DNA of 64,000 nt from Campylobacter sp. MG1 (GTDB taxonomy: Bacteria; Campylobacterota; Campylobacteria; Campylobacterales; Campylobacteraceae): positions 186,001 to 250,000 of the forward strand of contig NZ_JANYME010000001.1 of the NCBI RefSeq assembly GCF_026616895.1, in the 5' to 3' direction. Both the position numbers and the translations under genes were made by a program. This document shows positions 18,781 through 28,492 of the stretch, piece by piece (the stretch's first letter is position 1; each line of letters opens with the position of its first letter). The notes below the pieces were generated by a model. It was not told the DNA's origin, searched no databases, and worked only from the letters and a program-made list of their open reading frames with translations.

Positions 18781-20375
18781 TTAAAAAAATATTTTATTTA
18801 TTACTAATTAATTTTATTGTGTTTGCTACGGATATAACAAACACATCAGATAATGAAAACAAAACAATAGCAAATAATATATATGGCTCTCACTTATTTT
18901 CAGGTAATTTTTCAAATTCAACTAAACATATATATAATCCAGATTATCAAATAGCTATAGGTGATAGTATCAATATTAAATTATGGGGTGCTATTGAATT
19001 GATCCAACAATCAATAGTGGATTCTCAAGGTAATATTTTTATTCCACAAGTTGGAGTCATTCATCTTTTAGGTGTTAGCAATAAAGACTTAGCACCAATT
19101 ATTCAAAACAAAATAAAACAAACATACAAATCAAATGTATATGCATATGCTGATTTAGATAGCTATCAAACAATACCAGTATTTGTAACAGGAAATGTAA
19201 ATAAACCAGGACTTTATGAAGGGCTTAGTTCTGATTCATTAATTCAATACATTGATAAAGCTGGTGGAATTAATCTTGAATATGGAAGTTTTAGAAACAT
19301 TGAAATTTTAAGAAATAATAAAGTAATAAATAAAATTGACTTGTATGATTTTTTATTAAATGGAAAAATTAGCTACGATATTTTTAAAAGTGGTGATGTA
19401 ATTTTAGTTCATCCTATAAATGGTTATGTAAATGTGATTGGAGAAGTAAGAAAACCATTCAGATTTGAATTAAGTAATGATTTAAAGACACTAGAAGATT
19501 TAGCAAAACTAGCTAATGCAAAATCAACAACTACAAACGCCATAGTAAGAAGTTATGACAATAACAATAAATTACAAGTTAGTACATATTCTATAGGTGA
19601 ATTTAAAAATGTACCTATAAAAAGTGGCGATGAAATAGAATTTAAACCTGATTACACAACCGATAATATAAAAATAAACATAGAAGGAGAACATGATGGT
19701 TTGCATTCTTTAGTTGTAGCTAAAGGAACAACATTACAAGATGTTGTAAATAAATTATTTATAAATGATAGATCAGATTTAGATTCTATTCAAGTTTATA
19801 GAAAAAGTGTAGCAAAATTACAAAAAAAATTATTAGATACACAATTAAAAGAATTAGAAAGTTTAGCATTAACTACGAGTTCATCAACTCTAGACGAAGC
19901 AAAAATAAAAGAAAGCTGGTCTAATAATATTTTAAATTTCATACAAAGAGCAAAAGAAATAGAACCAAAAGGTCAGATTGTAATTGATAATAGTGATTTA
20001 TATGCATCAATAATATTAGAAGAAGATGATATTATAAATATCCCAGCAAAAGACAATCTAATCGTATTACAAGGTGAAATATCTATACCTAGTGCATTTA
20101 TATATCAAGAAAAATTAAAATTAAAAGATTACATAAAAATGGCTGGAGGTTTAAATTCAAAAGCAGATAAAGAAAAAATATTATTAATACACAAAAACGG
20201 TAAAGTAGATAAAATTTCAATAGGGCTATTTGGAAATTCTAAAATTAAAATAAATGCAGGTGATTCTATATTAGTCTTACCTAAAGTTGAAACATATAAT
20301 TTACAAATAACTGGATTATTAAGCCAAATTTTGTATCATATAGCAGTAGCAACTAAAGTAATTTTAGATATTTAA
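18774..20375 (+). CDS. kpsD: Capsule export outer-membrane/periplasmic protein KpsD
   Basis: A 533-residue polysaccharide export protein that forms the periplasmic and outer-membrane conduit. The start is GTG at 18774, inside the end of kpsE. A signal peptide ([17 protein letters not shown]) leads to the poly-export domain, with [17 protein letters not shown] near residue 60. Repeated SLBB-type beta-grasp domains follow, marked by [29 protein letters not shown] and [12 protein letters not shown]. No lipobox Cys follows the signal peptide, which fits KpsD rather than Wza. It closes the capsule locus. Confidence 0.93.
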   Translation: MLIKKIFYLLLINFIVFATDITNTSDNENKTIANNIYGSHLFSGNFSNSTKHIYNPDYQIAIGDSINIKLWGAIELIQQSIVDSQGNIFIPQVGVIHLLGVSNKDLAPIIQNKIKQTYKSNVYAYADLDSYQTIPVFVTGNVNKPGLYEGLSSDSLIQYIDKAGGINLEYGSFRNIEILRNNKVINKIDLYDFLLNGKISYDIFKSGDVILVHPINGYVNVIGEVRKPFRFELSNDLKTLEDLAKLANAKSTTTNAIVRSYDNNNKLQVSTYSIGEFKNVPIKSGDEIEFKPDYTTDNIKINIEGEHDGLHSLVVAKGTTLQDVVNKLFINDRSDLDSIQVYRKSVAKLQKKLLDTQLKELESLALTTSSSTLDEAKIKESWSNNILNFIQRAKEIEPKGQIVIDNSDLYASIILEEDDIINIPAKDNLIVLQGEISIPSAFIYQEKLKLKDYIKMAGGLNSKADKEKILLIHKNGKVDKISIGLFGNSKIKINAGDSILVLPKVETYNLQITGLLSQILYHIAVATKVILDI

Positions 20376-20394
20376 TTTTATGAAAGGAAACACT

Positions 20395-20961
20395 ATGAAA
20401 AAATTATTTTTAATTATAGGAGCACCTGGTAGTGGTAAAACTACTGATGCTAGCATAATTGCTAAAAACGAAAACTACACACACTATTCAACAGGCGATT
20501 TATTAAGAGCTGAAGTTGCAAGTGGAAGCGAATTAGGAAAACAAATAAACGAGCTTATCTCAAAAGGAAATCTAGTGCCTTTACAAATAGTTGTAAATAC
20601 AATTATGAGCGCACTTAAAAAAGCTCCAAGTGATGTTATATTAATAGATGGTTACCCAAGAAGTGTTGAACAAATGCACGCACTTGATAACGAATTAGCT
20701 AAATCAAACGAAGTAAATCTTAGTGCTGTTATTGAAGTATTTGTAAGCGAACAAGTAGCAAAAGATAGAGTTTTAGGTCGTGCTAGGGGTGCTGATGATA
20801 ATGAAGAAGTATTTAATAATCGTATGAAAGTATATACCGAGCCTTTAGCTGATATTTTAAATTTTTATAAAGCAAAAAATCTACATATACAAATCAACGG
20901 CGAACGCACAATTGAAGAAATTGTTGCAAATATGAGTGAAGAAATTAAGAAAAAAATCTAA
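20395..20961 (+). CDS. adk: Adenylate kinase
   Basis: A 188-residue P-loop kinase that interconverts ATP + AMP and 2 ADP. The P-loop is [14 protein letters not shown] near residue 6, the AMP site [18 protein letters not shown] near residue 31 and DGYPRS near residue 84. The lid region [19 protein letters not shown] lacks the zinc cysteines. The ATG at 20395 has AAAGGA 7 bases upstream; an in-frame ATG at 20380 overlaps that site and is less likely. In C. jejuni adk lies next to aspS and ppa. Here the capsule locus separates it from aspS and two lipoprotein genes separate it from ppa. Confidence 0.95.
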   Translation: MKKLFLIIGAPGSGKTTDASIIAKNENYTHYSTGDLLRAEVASGSELGKQINELISKGNLVPLQIVVNTIMSALKKAPSDVILIDGYPRSVEQMHALDNELAKSNEVNLSAVIEVFVSEQVAKDRVLGRARGADDNEEVFNNRMKVYTEPLADILNFYKAKNLHIQINGERTIEEIVANMSEEIKKKI

Positions 20962-20974
20962 TCAAGGAGAAAAA

Positions 20975-21440
20975 ATGAAAGTAAATTCGTTAATTTTAAG
21001 TATTGTGGGGGGGGGTATTACTAACCGCTTGTAATATGGCTAGTGCAAACATTAAGACAGCTAATAGCAAGGCACCTGAAAAGGTTTATTTAAATGCTTA
21101 TGCTGAATGTGGTAGTAGTGAAACAGAAAAATATCTAGAAAATCAAGTAAATGCAAAACTTAGATCTATGAGCATAGCAGGTAGAGATTTAAAAATTAAA
21201 TGCAATACTGTAAGCTACGATGAAGGAAATAGATTTGCTAGATATATGATAGGCTTTGGGGCAGGAGCGGCTTCATCGGTTATAGATATTAGATTAATTG
21301 ATGACAACGGTAATGAGATTAATAAATTTGAAATAACTACCAAACTTAGCATGGGTGCTTTTGGTGGAAGTGACAAAAATATGTTAGATGTAGCTGCTGA
21401 TAAAATTGTAAAGCATATAAAAGAAAATTATATTAAATAG
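20975..21440 (+). CDS. Phase-variable lipoprotein, DUF4410-like, currently out of frame
   Basis: The ATG at 20975 follows AAGGAGAAAAA. In the frame present, the product stops after 19 codons (MKVNSLILSIVGGGITNRL) because of a run of nine G at 21007-21015. With 8 or 11 G the frame would run on to 21440, giving 154 or 155 residues. The signal peptide would then end in the lipobox LLTAC, followed by a secreted domain with RYMIGFGAGAASSVIDIRL. With 11 G the lipobox aligns residue for residue with the paralogue at 21451 (VLGGVFLTAC against VGGGVLLTAC). The gene is thus a contingency locus in the OFF state. A TTG at 21003 could start the second frame but would lack the signal sequence. DUF4410 is recognised by pattern only. 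Confidence 0.85.
21007..21015 (+). repeat. G9 tract, phase-variation switch of the lipoprotein
   Basis: Nine consecutive G inside the signal-peptide coding part of the 20975 gene. Eight or eleven would keep the frame open. Confidence 0.9.
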
Positions 21441-21450
21441 GAAACAAAAA

Positions 21451-21879
21451 ATGAAATTTAAAACTTTATTTTTTGCTATTGTATTAGGAGGTGTATTTTT
21501 AACTGCTTGTGGCACGATGAGTTCGTATACTCAAAGTATTGATGAGAAAAAAATGGAAAGAATTTATCTAAGTGCGTATGCAGATTGTGGAAATGGTGTA
21601 TCTCAAAAAGATTTAGAAGAAAAAATAAATACTAGTTTTAGAGTATCAAATATTATAGGTAGAGAACTAAAAATTAAATGTTTTGATTATAAGCTAGACT
21701 ATGATGGTCGTATGATGTCTTTAGAAGTCGGAGTAAAATTAATAGATAGTTCAAATAATGAAATAGGTAGTTTTAAAGCTATATCTAAATTATCAGGTGT
21801 TATTGTAACTGATACTATGCTGAATAATATAGCAGCTACAAGAATTTTTAATTATGTTAAAATAAATTATATTAAATAG
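21451..21879 (+). CDS. Lipoprotein, paralogue of the preceding gene
   Basis: 142 residues with a classical lipoprotein signal: MKFKTLFFAIVLGGVFLTAC with the lipidated Cys at residue 20. The mature part parallels the upstream protein segment by segment: RIYLSAYADCG against KVYLNAYAECG, GRELKIKC against GRDLKIKC, VKLIDSSNNEI against IRLIDDNGNEI, and both end in NYIK. It is therefore a tandem duplicate, but without a homopolymer tract, so its expression is constant. GGA precedes the ATG. The function is unknown; a DUF4410-type fold is my guess. The pair sits between adk and ppa. Confidence 0.8.
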   Translation: MKFKTLFFAIVLGGVFLTACGTMSSYTQSIDEKKMERIYLSAYADCGNGVSQKDLEEKINTSFRVSNIIGRELKIKCFDYKLDYDGRMMSLEVGVKLIDSSNNEIGSFKAISKLSGVIVTDTMLNNIAATRIFNYVKINYIK

Positions 21880-21888
21880 GAGAAAAAA

Positions 21889-22404
21889 ATGGATATTACA
21901 AAAATTAAAAGTGGAAATGCAGAGAAATTAAATGCAGTTATAGAAATTCCTTATGGCTCAAATATTAAATATGAGCTAGATAAAGATAGTGGAACAATCA
22001 TGGTTGATAGAGTTATGTATTCGGCTATGTTTTACCCAGCAAATTATGGTTTCGTGCCAAATACACTTGCAGCTGATGGTGATCCTGTTGATGTGCTTGT
22101 ATTAAATGAATACCCAGTTCAAGCAGGTGCTGTTATTCCTTGCCGTTTAATTGGTGTTTTAATTATGGAAGATGAAAGCGGTATGGATGAAAAATTACTT
22201 GCAGTTCCTGTTAGCAAGATTGACCCAAGCTATGATAATATCAAATCTTTAGAAGATCTAGCACCACACAAACTTGCAAAAATCAAAAACTTTTTTGAAA
22301 CATACAAAGCATTAGAAAAAGGTAAATGGGTAAAAGTTCAAGATTTTAAAGGCATAGCTGAAGCTACAAAAATACTTGAAGAATCAATCAAAAACTATAA
22401 ATAA
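21889..22404 (+). CDS. ppa: Inorganic pyrophosphatase
   Basis: Family I soluble pyrophosphatase, 171 residues. It hydrolyses pyrophosphate to phosphate and drives biosynthesis. The substrate-binding stretch IPYGSNIKYELDKDSG lies near residue 20 and the family signature DGDPVDVLVL near residue 64, with its metal-binding aspartates. A second metal site is KIDPSYDNI. AGGAGAAAA precedes the ATG. A bidirectional terminator follows. Confidence 0.96.
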   Translation: MDITKIKSGNAEKLNAVIEIPYGSNIKYELDKDSGTIMVDRVMYSAMFYPANYGFVPNTLAADGDPVDVLVLNEYPVQAGAVIPCRLIGVLIMEDESGMDEKLLAVPVSKIDPSYDNIKSLEDLAPHKLAKIKNFFETYKALEKGKWVKVQDFKGIAEATKILEESIKNYK

Positions 22405-22429
22405 TTTTGCCACAATAAGTGGCAAAATT
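22403..22429. terminator. Bidirectional terminator between ppa and hisC
   Basis: A perfect 11-base stem, AATTTTGCCAC and GTGGCAAAATT, with a 5-base loop lies between the convergent ppa and hisC stops. Flanking A/T runs suit termination on both strands. Confidence 0.85.
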
Positions 22430-23423
22430 ATACTAAATTTTTATCTTTAGCTAATCTTAAAGCTTTAATATATGCTTGAATCTCTTCTTTATTGCCAATG
22501 CTTATTCTATTTAAAAGTGGGTAATTTTCTATAGCACCACCAACTAATATTCCTTGCTCTTTCATAAATGTTCTATAATTAATATCTTTTATCTCATGTA
22601 AAATAAAATTAGTCTGTGACGGGTAATATTTAATATTAAGCTTTTTAAATTCATTTTCAACTAATAAACGATTTTTTCTTATTTCATCTCTTGCTACATT
22701 TAAAAATTCAACATTATTAAGAGCATAAATTGCACCATAAAGTGCAAAAGAATTAATCCTGTCTGGATTATAAAAAGCACTCATTTTTTCAATAGTTTTT
22801 TCACAAGCTATACCATACCCTAGTCTAAGCCCAGCTAAAGAATAAATTTTTGACATAGTTCTAGCATGTAAAACATTTGAATTACTAGCCATTTTTATTG
22901 TATTAAAATCTTCTACAAATTCGCTATATGCTTCATCTAAAATAAAATATGTATCATTATTACAAATATCATTTAAATATTCTAAATCACTTTTGCTAAG
23001 CATTTGTGCTGTAGGATTATTAGGATTACATATATAAATTAAATTTATTCTATCATTACTACAACTTATAGAATGAACATCTAGCTTAAAATCATCGCCT
23101 AAAATTATAGGTTTAATATTCATATTTAAAGCCCTAGCAAAATCTACAATTACATAAAATGTAGGTTTTGGAACTATAAAGTCAATTTGTTTATTTTCAA
23201 GTTTAGCCTTTTCATTAAGCATAAGCATAAACATAAAAATAACATCACTAGAACCGCAACCTAAAATAAAATTATCTGGTTTTAAATTATATTTATTTGC
23301 TAATGCCTCATGTAATTTATAATTATTCTCAAAACTATATCTATTAGTCTCAACACTATTTACAATATTACTTACATCAAGTTTATAACTTGTATTCTCA
23401 TTTTTGCTTAAATCTATCATCAT
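22428..23423 (-). CDS. hisC: Histidinol-phosphate aminotransferase-like enzyme
   Basis: A PLP-dependent class I/II aminotransferase, 331 residues. In histidine synthesis it converts imidazole acetol phosphate to histidinol phosphate. Visible landmarks are SKNENTSYKLD at the N-terminus, ILGCGSSDVIF near residue 57, the YICNPNNPTAQ pocket near residue 128, and DEAYSEF with the PLP aspartate near residue 160. The PLP lysine is TMSKIYSLAGLRLGYG near residue 190. The start overlaps nusA by 4 bases. A related threonine-phosphate decarboxylase is a less likely alternative. Confidence 0.85.
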   Translation of the reverse strand: MMIDLSKNENTSYKLDVSNIVNSVETNRYSFENNYKLHEALANKYNLKPDNFILGCGSSDVIFMFMLMLNEKAKLENKQIDFIVPKPTFYVIVDFARALNMNIKPIILGDDFKLDVHSISCSNDRINLIYICNPNNPTAQMLSKSDLEYLNDICNNDTYFILDEAYSEFVEDFNTIKMASNSNVLHARTMSKIYSLAGLRLGYGIACEKTIEKMSAFYNPDRINSFALYGAIYALNNVEFLNVARDEIRKNRLLVENEFKKLNIKYYPSQTNFILHEIKDINYRTFMKEQGILVGGAIENYPLLNRISIGNKEEIQAYIKALRLAKDKNLV

Positions 23424-24514
23424 ATATTCTTAAATAAATTTTCTAAATTTGCTTTCGCTTCTTCTGAGCTAATACTTTGCTCACCTACACTTCCTTGCTC
23501 TATCAATTCTATTTGTAAACCAGTTAACATACTACAAAGTCTAATATTAATTCCTTGCTTACCTATAGCTTTACTTTTTTGGTCGTGATTTATTACAACT
23601 TTTGCTACATCATTATCAATAGTAACTGAATTAATAATTGCCGGTGCTAGAGCTCTTGATACCAATATTGCTTGCTCACTAGAATACTCAACACAATCAA
23701 TATTTTCACCATTTAATTCCTTACTAACAGCATTAATTCTAACCCCTTTAGAACCAACAGTAGCTCCAACTGCATCTATACTCATAGAATTAGCCTTAAG
23801 TAATACTTTTGCTCTTTCACCAGGAATTCTTGCACTATTTATAATCTCTATATAATTATCCTTAATCTCAGGTACTTCTAATGTGAGTAAGGCATTTAAA
23901 AATTTAGGTGAAGTTCTTGAAATTTCCACCTTCAGCCCTATTTTCTTATCAACGCTAACATGTTTAATTACAGCTTTTAATACATCACCAACTTTAAATT
24001 TTTCACCTTTTATACGATTTTTTCTAGGCAATACTGCTCTAATTTCATCAAATTCTATGAAAGTATTTTCATCATTATCTATAAATATAACTGTTCCAAA
24101 TATTAATTTATCAACCATACTTTGATATTTTTCAAATAATTTTTCTTCAACAAGTCTTTGAACATTATATTCTAACTCTTTATATAGCCAATTTACCGCA
24201 GTTCTATCTAAATTTAAAAATGAAATTTCATACTTTAAAGTATCTCCAATTTCTACTTCATTAGATTCAGCCCTAGCCTTGCTTAAACTTATATATTTAT
24301 TATCATCTTTTACTAATTCATCATTATCTGCTACAACTATTAAATTTTGATATACACAAAGTGATTTTTTAACATCTACACTAAATTCTTTATCATCACC
24401 AAAAAGTCTTTTAGCAGTATTTGTTATAGATGTTATTACCCTTTTACTTACCTCTTCAACTGGCAATGATTTCTCATTCGCAATTGATTCTATTATATCT
24501 ACTATTCTTTCCAA
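23420..24514 (-). CDS. nusA: Transcription termination/antitermination factor NusA
   Basis: NusA binds RNA polymerase and nascent RNA and modulates pausing, termination and antitermination. An N-terminal RNA polymerase-binding domain (RIVDIIESIANEKSLP) comes first, then an S1 domain (about residues 110-180), then two KH domains. The second KH signature is DAVGATVGSKGVRINAVS and a further one is AKVVINHDQKSKAIGKQGIN. I choose TTG at 24514, with AAAGG 7 bases upstream, giving 364 residues like other Campylobacter NusA. An in-frame ATG at 24556 would add 14 atypical residues. Confidence 0.93.
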   Translation of the reverse strand: MERIVDIIESIANEKSLPVEEVSKRVITSITNTAKRLFGDDKEFSVDVKKSLCVYQNLIVVADNDELVKDDNKYISLSKARAESNEVEIGDTLKYEISFLNLDRTAVNWLYKELEYNVQRLVEEKLFEKYQSMVDKLIFGTVIFIDNDENTFIEFDEIRAVLPRKNRIKGEKFKVGDVLKAVIKHVSVDKKIGLKVEISRTSPKFLNALLTLEVPEIKDNYIEIINSARIPGERAKVLLKANSMSIDAVGATVGSKGVRINAVSKELNGENIDCVEYSSEQAILVSRALAPAIINSVTIDNDVAKVVINHDQKSKAIGKQGINIRLCSMLTGLQIELIEQGSVGEQSISSEEAKANLENLFKNI

Positions 24515-24623
24515 GATTTTACCTTTAATTGAAGTTTGAAGATTATTATTATACATAAAAATAACTTTTAATAAGTTTAATTTGTTATTATATTTTAAAA
24601 ATTATCAATAAAAGGACAACTAA

Positions 24624-24854
24624 ATGAAATTCAAACTAGCAAAACAAACTTTAAATTCAAAACCAAAAGAAGTTAGTTTAGATGATGCAATAGCATTACT
24701 TATAAAAGATAAAGTCGTATTTTTAGATAACTCAAATAAAGAAGAAGAAATTCAACAACTAATTCAAAATTTAAATGAATATAAGGTATATATAAATAAA
24801 ATAAATTTTGGACTCTTAGAAGATGAATTTATTTATGAGGTACATATACTTTGA
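24624..24854 (+). CDS. HP0268-family small protein
   Basis: 76 residues ([20 protein letters not shown] at the start, [12 protein letters not shown] at the end). Spacing and the closing DFLYELHII-like motif match Helicobacter pylori HP0268, which also lies directly before miaB. HP0268 has been reported as a small nuclease; whether this protein cuts nucleic acid is inference. AAAGGA lies 7 bases before the ATG. It overlaps the miaB TTG start by 4 bases, so the two are co-translated. Confidence 0.8.
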   Translation: MKFKLAKQTLNSKPKEVSLDDAIALLIKDKVVFLDNSNKEEEIQQLIQNLNEYKVYINKINFGLLEDEFIYEVHIL

Positions 24855-26152
24855 GTAAAAAATTATATATAGAAACTTTAGGCTGTGCAATGAATGTTCG
24901 CGATAGTGAGCGTATGATTGCAGAGCTTACCACTAAAGAAGGTTATGAAGTAACTACAGATAAAAAAGAAGCTGATTTAATATTAATAAATACTTGTAGT
25001 GTGCGTGAAAAACCAGTCCATAAGCTTTTTAGTGAAGTAGGTGGTTTTTTAAAAGAGAAAAAAGAAGGAGCAAAAATAGGCGTTTGTGGTTGCACAGCTT
25101 CTCATTTAGGTAGCGAGATTTTTAAGCGTGCTCCACAAGTTGATTTTGTGTTAGGTGCAAGAAATATTAGCCGTATAACAGAAGCAATTAAAACTCCAAA
25201 ATTTATAAGTAATGATATAAATTACGATGAAAGCGATTTTGCTTTTGCTGATTTTAGAAATAGTATTTATAAAAGCTATGTAAATATTATGATAGGTTGT
25301 GATAAGCATTGTGCTTATTGTATCGTCCCACACACTCGTGGTGATGAGCTAAGCATTCCAAAAAATATTATTTTAAATGAAGTAAAAAAAGCCGTTAGTA
25401 ACGGAGCTAGTGAAGTATTTTTGCTAGGACAAAATGTAAATAATTATGGTAAAAGATTTTCAAGTAACCATCCTAAAATGGATTTTTCAGATCTTTTAAA
25501 TGAGATTAGCGAGGTTGATGGGCTTGAAAGGATTAGATTTACTAGCCCACACCCACTTCATATGGATGATAAGTTTTTAGAAACTTTTGCAAAAAATCCT
25601 AAAATTTGTAAAAGTATGCATATGCCTTTACAAAGTGGTAGCACAAGTATTTTAAAAGCTATGAAGCGTGGTTATACTAGAGAATGGTTTATAAATAGGG
25701 CTTTAAAATTAAGAGAATTAGTTCCAAGTGCTAGTATATCAACAGATATTATCGTGGCATTTCCTGGTGAGAGCGATGAAGATTTTGAATTAACACTTGA
25801 TGTAATGAGAAAAATTAGATTTGAGCAAATTTTTTCATTTAAGTATTCTAAAAGACCACTAACACCTGCAGCAACAATGCCAAATCAAATTCCTGAAAAT
25901 ATAGCAAGTGCAAGGCTAACTAAATTACAAAGTTTATACAATGAAATTTTAGATGAGATTAGTGCAGCACAATTAAATAAAACTTATAAAGTATATTTTG
26001 AAGAATTAAGAGAAAATCAAACTATAGCAGGAAGAAGTGATAATAATTTCTTAATAGTTGTAAATGGTAGCGAAGAATTGCTTGGAAAAATGGTTGATGT
26101 AAAGATTACAAAGACTTCTAGGACAACCCTTTATGGCGAAATACAAAGTTAA
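24851..26152 (+). CDS. miaB: tRNA-2-methylthio-N6-dimethylallyladenosine synthase MiaB
   Basis: A radical SAM methylthiotransferase, 433 residues, that modifies A37 of tRNAs. The N-terminal UPF0004 domain has three cluster cysteines ([22 protein letters not shown]). The radical SAM cluster motif is [16 protein letters not shown] near residue 147. The TRAM RNA-binding domain closes the protein ([19 protein letters not shown]). The start is TTG at 24851, overlapping the preceding stop; no ATG is available nearby. The following acyltransferase-like gene starts 20 bases before its end. Confidence 0.95.
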   Translation: MSKKLYIETLGCAMNVRDSERMIAELTTKEGYEVTTDKKEADLILINTCSVREKPVHKLFSEVGGFLKEKKEGAKIGVCGCTASHLGSEIFKRAPQVDFVLGARNISRITEAIKTPKFISNDINYDESDFAFADFRNSIYKSYVNIMIGCDKHCAYCIVPHTRGDELSIPKNIILNEVKKAVSNGASEVFLLGQNVNNYGKRFSSNHPKMDFSDLLNEISEVDGLERIRFTSPHPLHMDDKFLETFAKNPKICKSMHMPLQSGSTSILKAMKRGYTREWFINRALKLRELVPSASISTDIIVAFPGESDEDFELTLDVMRKIRFEQIFSFKYSKRPLTPAATMPNQIPENIASARLTKLQSLYNEILDEISAAQLNKTYKVYFEELRENQTIAGRSDNNFLIVVNGSEELLGKMVDVKITKTSRTTLYGEIQS

Positions 26153-26768
26153 AATTTTAGCTTTTATAATATTTATACTTTTAAATATTATTTATTTAAC
26201 TTGTAAAAAAAGATTTTATGGAGAAAAAACTTTACCTAATGAGCCTTGCATAGTACTTTTTTGGCATGGAAAACTTACTATGATGGCTTTTATTTTTGCT
26301 TATATGAAGAAAAATGGTTATAAAAAAAAGCCTTATGTATTAATAAGTAATCACAAAGATGGGGAATTAATTGCTAGTGTTATGAAATACTTTAATATAA
26401 ATGCTGTTAGGGGTAGCACTTATGATTCTCCAGTTAAAGCATTGCTTGAAATTAAAAATCTTTTAGAGCAAGGTCATGATGTATATATTACTCCTGATGG
26501 ACCTAGAGGACCTTATCATAGCATTTCAGCAGGCTCTTATAAAATAGCTTTAAAATATAAAATTCCTACGATTATTTTTGATAATGCTGCAAGTAGATTT
26601 TATAGAGCTAAAAGTTGGGATAAGATGATTTTAGCTAAGCCATTTTCTACAATTGCTTATATTATTTCAAAACCGATATTATTAGATGGAATTAATTCTG
26701 ATAAAATACTTGAATTAAATTTTAAAAATTTAAATAAAAAATTAAAGGAAAATGGTTTTAATGATTAG
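26133..26768 (+). CDS. DUF374 lysophospholipid acyltransferase-family protein
   Basis: 211 residues with an N-terminal membrane segment ([17 protein letters not shown]), then the DUF374 pattern: [15 protein letters not shown] with the HxxxxM-type block near residue 46, [11 protein letters not shown] near residue 73, [17 protein letters not shown] near residue 90 and [12 protein letters not shown] near residue 118. The family is related to LpxL/PlsC acyltransferases and probably works on lipid A or lipid precursors at the inner membrane; the substrate is unproven. The order miaB followed by this gene and small membrane proteins is like C. jejuni Cj0458c-Cj0454c. Confidence 0.82.
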   Translation: MAKYKVKILAFIIFILLNIIYLTCKKRFYGEKTLPNEPCIVLFWHGKLTMMAFIFAYMKKNGYKKKPYVLISNHKDGELIASVMKYFNINAVRGSTYDSPVKALLEIKNLLEQGHDVYITPDGPRGPYHSISAGSYKIALKYKIPTIIFDNAASRFYRAKSWDKMILAKPFSTIAYIISKPILLDGINSDKILELNFKNLNKKLKENGFND

Positions 26769-27477
26769 AAACTTTTTATCAACTATCTTTATTAATATAA
26801 TAAAAATTAATGATAGTTATCACATAAAATCATATTCTGTAAAAAACAAAAAAATAAGAAAAATACATGAAAAATATTTTAATATAAATGATATAAATAT
26901 TCAAAAATATATAAATTTTTTATCACAACAACATTATTTTTACTATGTTAGTTATATGTTTCAAGGAGAACAAGATCTAATATTAAATAATATGACAAAC
27001 AACGAATATAATATTAAACAAATTGATAATTTTTATATTAAAATTTTAAAAAAAGACTTATCAATATTCAATAATCTTAAAATTGATTTATTATATTCTC
27101 CGTTTATGATACTTCATAAATTAATGTCGAACATAATATATACTAAAACTACTTTATTAGCTTTGATTAATGAAAATTACCTAACTATTATAATATCAGA
27201 CAAAACAATAAAAATTGCAAAACATATAAATTTAAATAATATTAATAATATTGATGAGTATTTAAATAATTTTTTAAAAGCATATTACACTAATGAAAAC
27301 TACGATAGTAATTTTATAGAAAATATAATAATTTATGAATTTAATACACAAAAATTTAATATACAAAATCAATTAAAAAAAATATTATTAATTGAACCTA
27401 AAATAATAAAATTAGATATATTTGAAATAATGTTACAATTAATTAGTATTGATTTAGGGGTTAAAATTGAAATATAG
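26752..27477 (+). CDS. Hypothetical cytoplasmic protein, possible PilM-like partner
   Basis: 241 residues, strongly Asn/Ile/Lys-rich, with no clear membrane segment. The start is ATG at 26752 or 26761, inside the end of the DUF374 gene. No sequence motif is decisive. TTLLALINENYLTIIISDKT near residue 137 could be a beta strand pair as in actin-like PilM folds. The case for PilM rests mainly on order: it is followed by two small bitopic proteins with the topology of PilN and PilO, overlapping by 11 and 8 bases. It corresponds in position to Cj0456c of C. jejuni. Confidence 0.6.
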   Translation: MVLMIRNFLSTIFINIIKINDSYHIKSYSVKNKKIRKIHEKYFNINDINIQKYINFLSQQHYFYYVSYMFQGEQDLILNNMTNNEYNIKQIDNFYIKILKKDLSIFNNLKIDLLYSPFMILHKLMSNIIYTKTTLLALINENYLTIIISDKTIKIAKHINLNNINNIDEYLNNFLKAYYTNENYDSNFIENIIIYEFNTQKFNIQNQLKKILLIEPKIIKLDIFEIMLQLISIDLGVKIEI

Positions 27478-27988
27478 TATTAAAAATTCTAAACTAAAAC
27501 CAATAATCAGTAATTTTAATAAAATATGTATAATGATATATATAATAGTAATTTTGGTAATTATATCACTAACAAAATATTTTGATTTATATATTAATAA
27601 TAATATCAAGCAACAAATTCAAATAAATAAAGAGATTATCATTGCTGATGATAAACTAATTAAAAAGAATAAAGATATATTAGAATATGAAAAAAAATAT
27701 TTAGACTTAGCAAATGATATAAACGCATCTAACATAAATTTAAAAAAGAGTATAAAAAATATATTAGATTTAGTCCCAGATGATATAACATTATATAAAA
27801 TTTCATTAGATAAAAATAGTTTAATTATAAATGGTTATACACCAAATAAAGAAAGTTATGAATTAATTTTTGAAAAAACATTAAGTAGTATTTTTAATAA
27901 AACAAATACAAAATTTATAAAAAATAATAATGGATATGATTTTATTAGTTATAACAAAATAACAAATTCAGAGGGATTTAATGAATAA
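27467..27988 (+). CDS. Small bitopic membrane protein, PilN-like topology
   Basis: 173 residues. A short cytoplasmic N-terminus leads to one membrane segment (ICIMIYIIVILVIISLTKYF, about residues 21-40). A periplasmic helical/coiled-coil stretch follows, then a compact domain with ILDLVPDDITLYKISLDKNS and LIINGYTPNKESYELIFEKT. That pattern, a coiled coil followed by 'L..ip..v.l..i.....l.i.G', is the usual PilN arrangement. I infer a scaffold role in an envelope-spanning machine such as DNA uptake, not demonstrated. Confidence 0.6.
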   Translation: MKYSIKNSKLKPIISNFNKICIMIYIIVILVIISLTKYFDLYINNNIKQQIQINKEIIIADDKLIKKNKDILEYEKKYLDLANDINASNINLKKSIKNILDLVPDDITLYKISLDKNSLIINGYTPNKESYELIFEKTLSSIFNKTNTKFIKNNNGYDFISYNKITNSEGFNE

Positions 27989-28472
27989 AGACATGCATAT
28001 AAAATTACTACTATGGAGTATTTTATCAATAACAAGTATTTTTATATTGTGTTTTACACTTATTATCCCTGTATCAAATAATTATATAAATTATAATTAT
28101 GAATTAAAATCTCTATTAATAAACAAAAAAAATAATAAAAATGAATTAAAAATATTAAATGATGAAATTAATAAACAAAAAAATGATTTAAATTTAAATA
28201 AAATTAAAAATAGTTTTAATATAGATAAATTAAAAACATATTGCGAACAATTTTTCAATAATATTGATATAAAACAAATAAAAACAAATAAAGACTACGA
28301 TATTTATCAATTAAATATGAATACTAAAGTAAATAGCCCTAAAATGTTTTATAATTTTATAGATAAACTAAATAGTGTTGATAATATAATTAAAATACAT
28401 TTACCTATAATAATGGAATCAAACAAAGAAACAATAAAAATAAAATTTAATATATTAATTTATAAAACATAA
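27981..28472 (+). CDS. Small bitopic membrane protein, PilO-like topology
   Basis: 163 residues with one N-terminal membrane segment (LLLWSILSITSIFILCFTLI), a Lys/Asn-rich coiled coil (about residues 40-75) and a C-terminal domain. The motif MFYNFIDKLNSVDNIIKIHL near residue 117 resembles the PilO family's 'f..fl..L...~ri~~i..l' stretch. It overlaps the previous gene by 8 bases and ends the miaB operon at a terminator. Functional assignment is inference from topology and order. Confidence 0.6.
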   Translation: MNKDMHIKLLLWSILSITSIFILCFTLIIPVSNNYINYNYELKSLLINKKNNKNELKILNDEINKQKNDLNLNKIKNSFNIDKLKTYCEQFFNNIDIKQIKTNKDYDIYQLNMNTKVNSPKMFYNFIDKLNSVDNIIKIHLPIIMESNKETIKIKFNILIYKT

Positions 28473-28490
28473 TCGCCTAAATAGGCGATT
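28471..28490. terminator. Bidirectional terminator before sodB
   Basis: A perfect 8-base stem, AATCGCCT and AGGCGATT, with a 4-base loop lies between the convergent 28472 and 28493 gene ends. Confidence 0.8.
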
Positions 28491-28492
28491 AA

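Noticed and set aside
21003-21440. Taking TTG at 21003 as the true start of the first lipoprotein
   Set aside because: It would give MWGGVLLTAC without a signal peptide and without a ribosome-binding site. The ATG at 20975 with AAGGAGA fits the paralogue.
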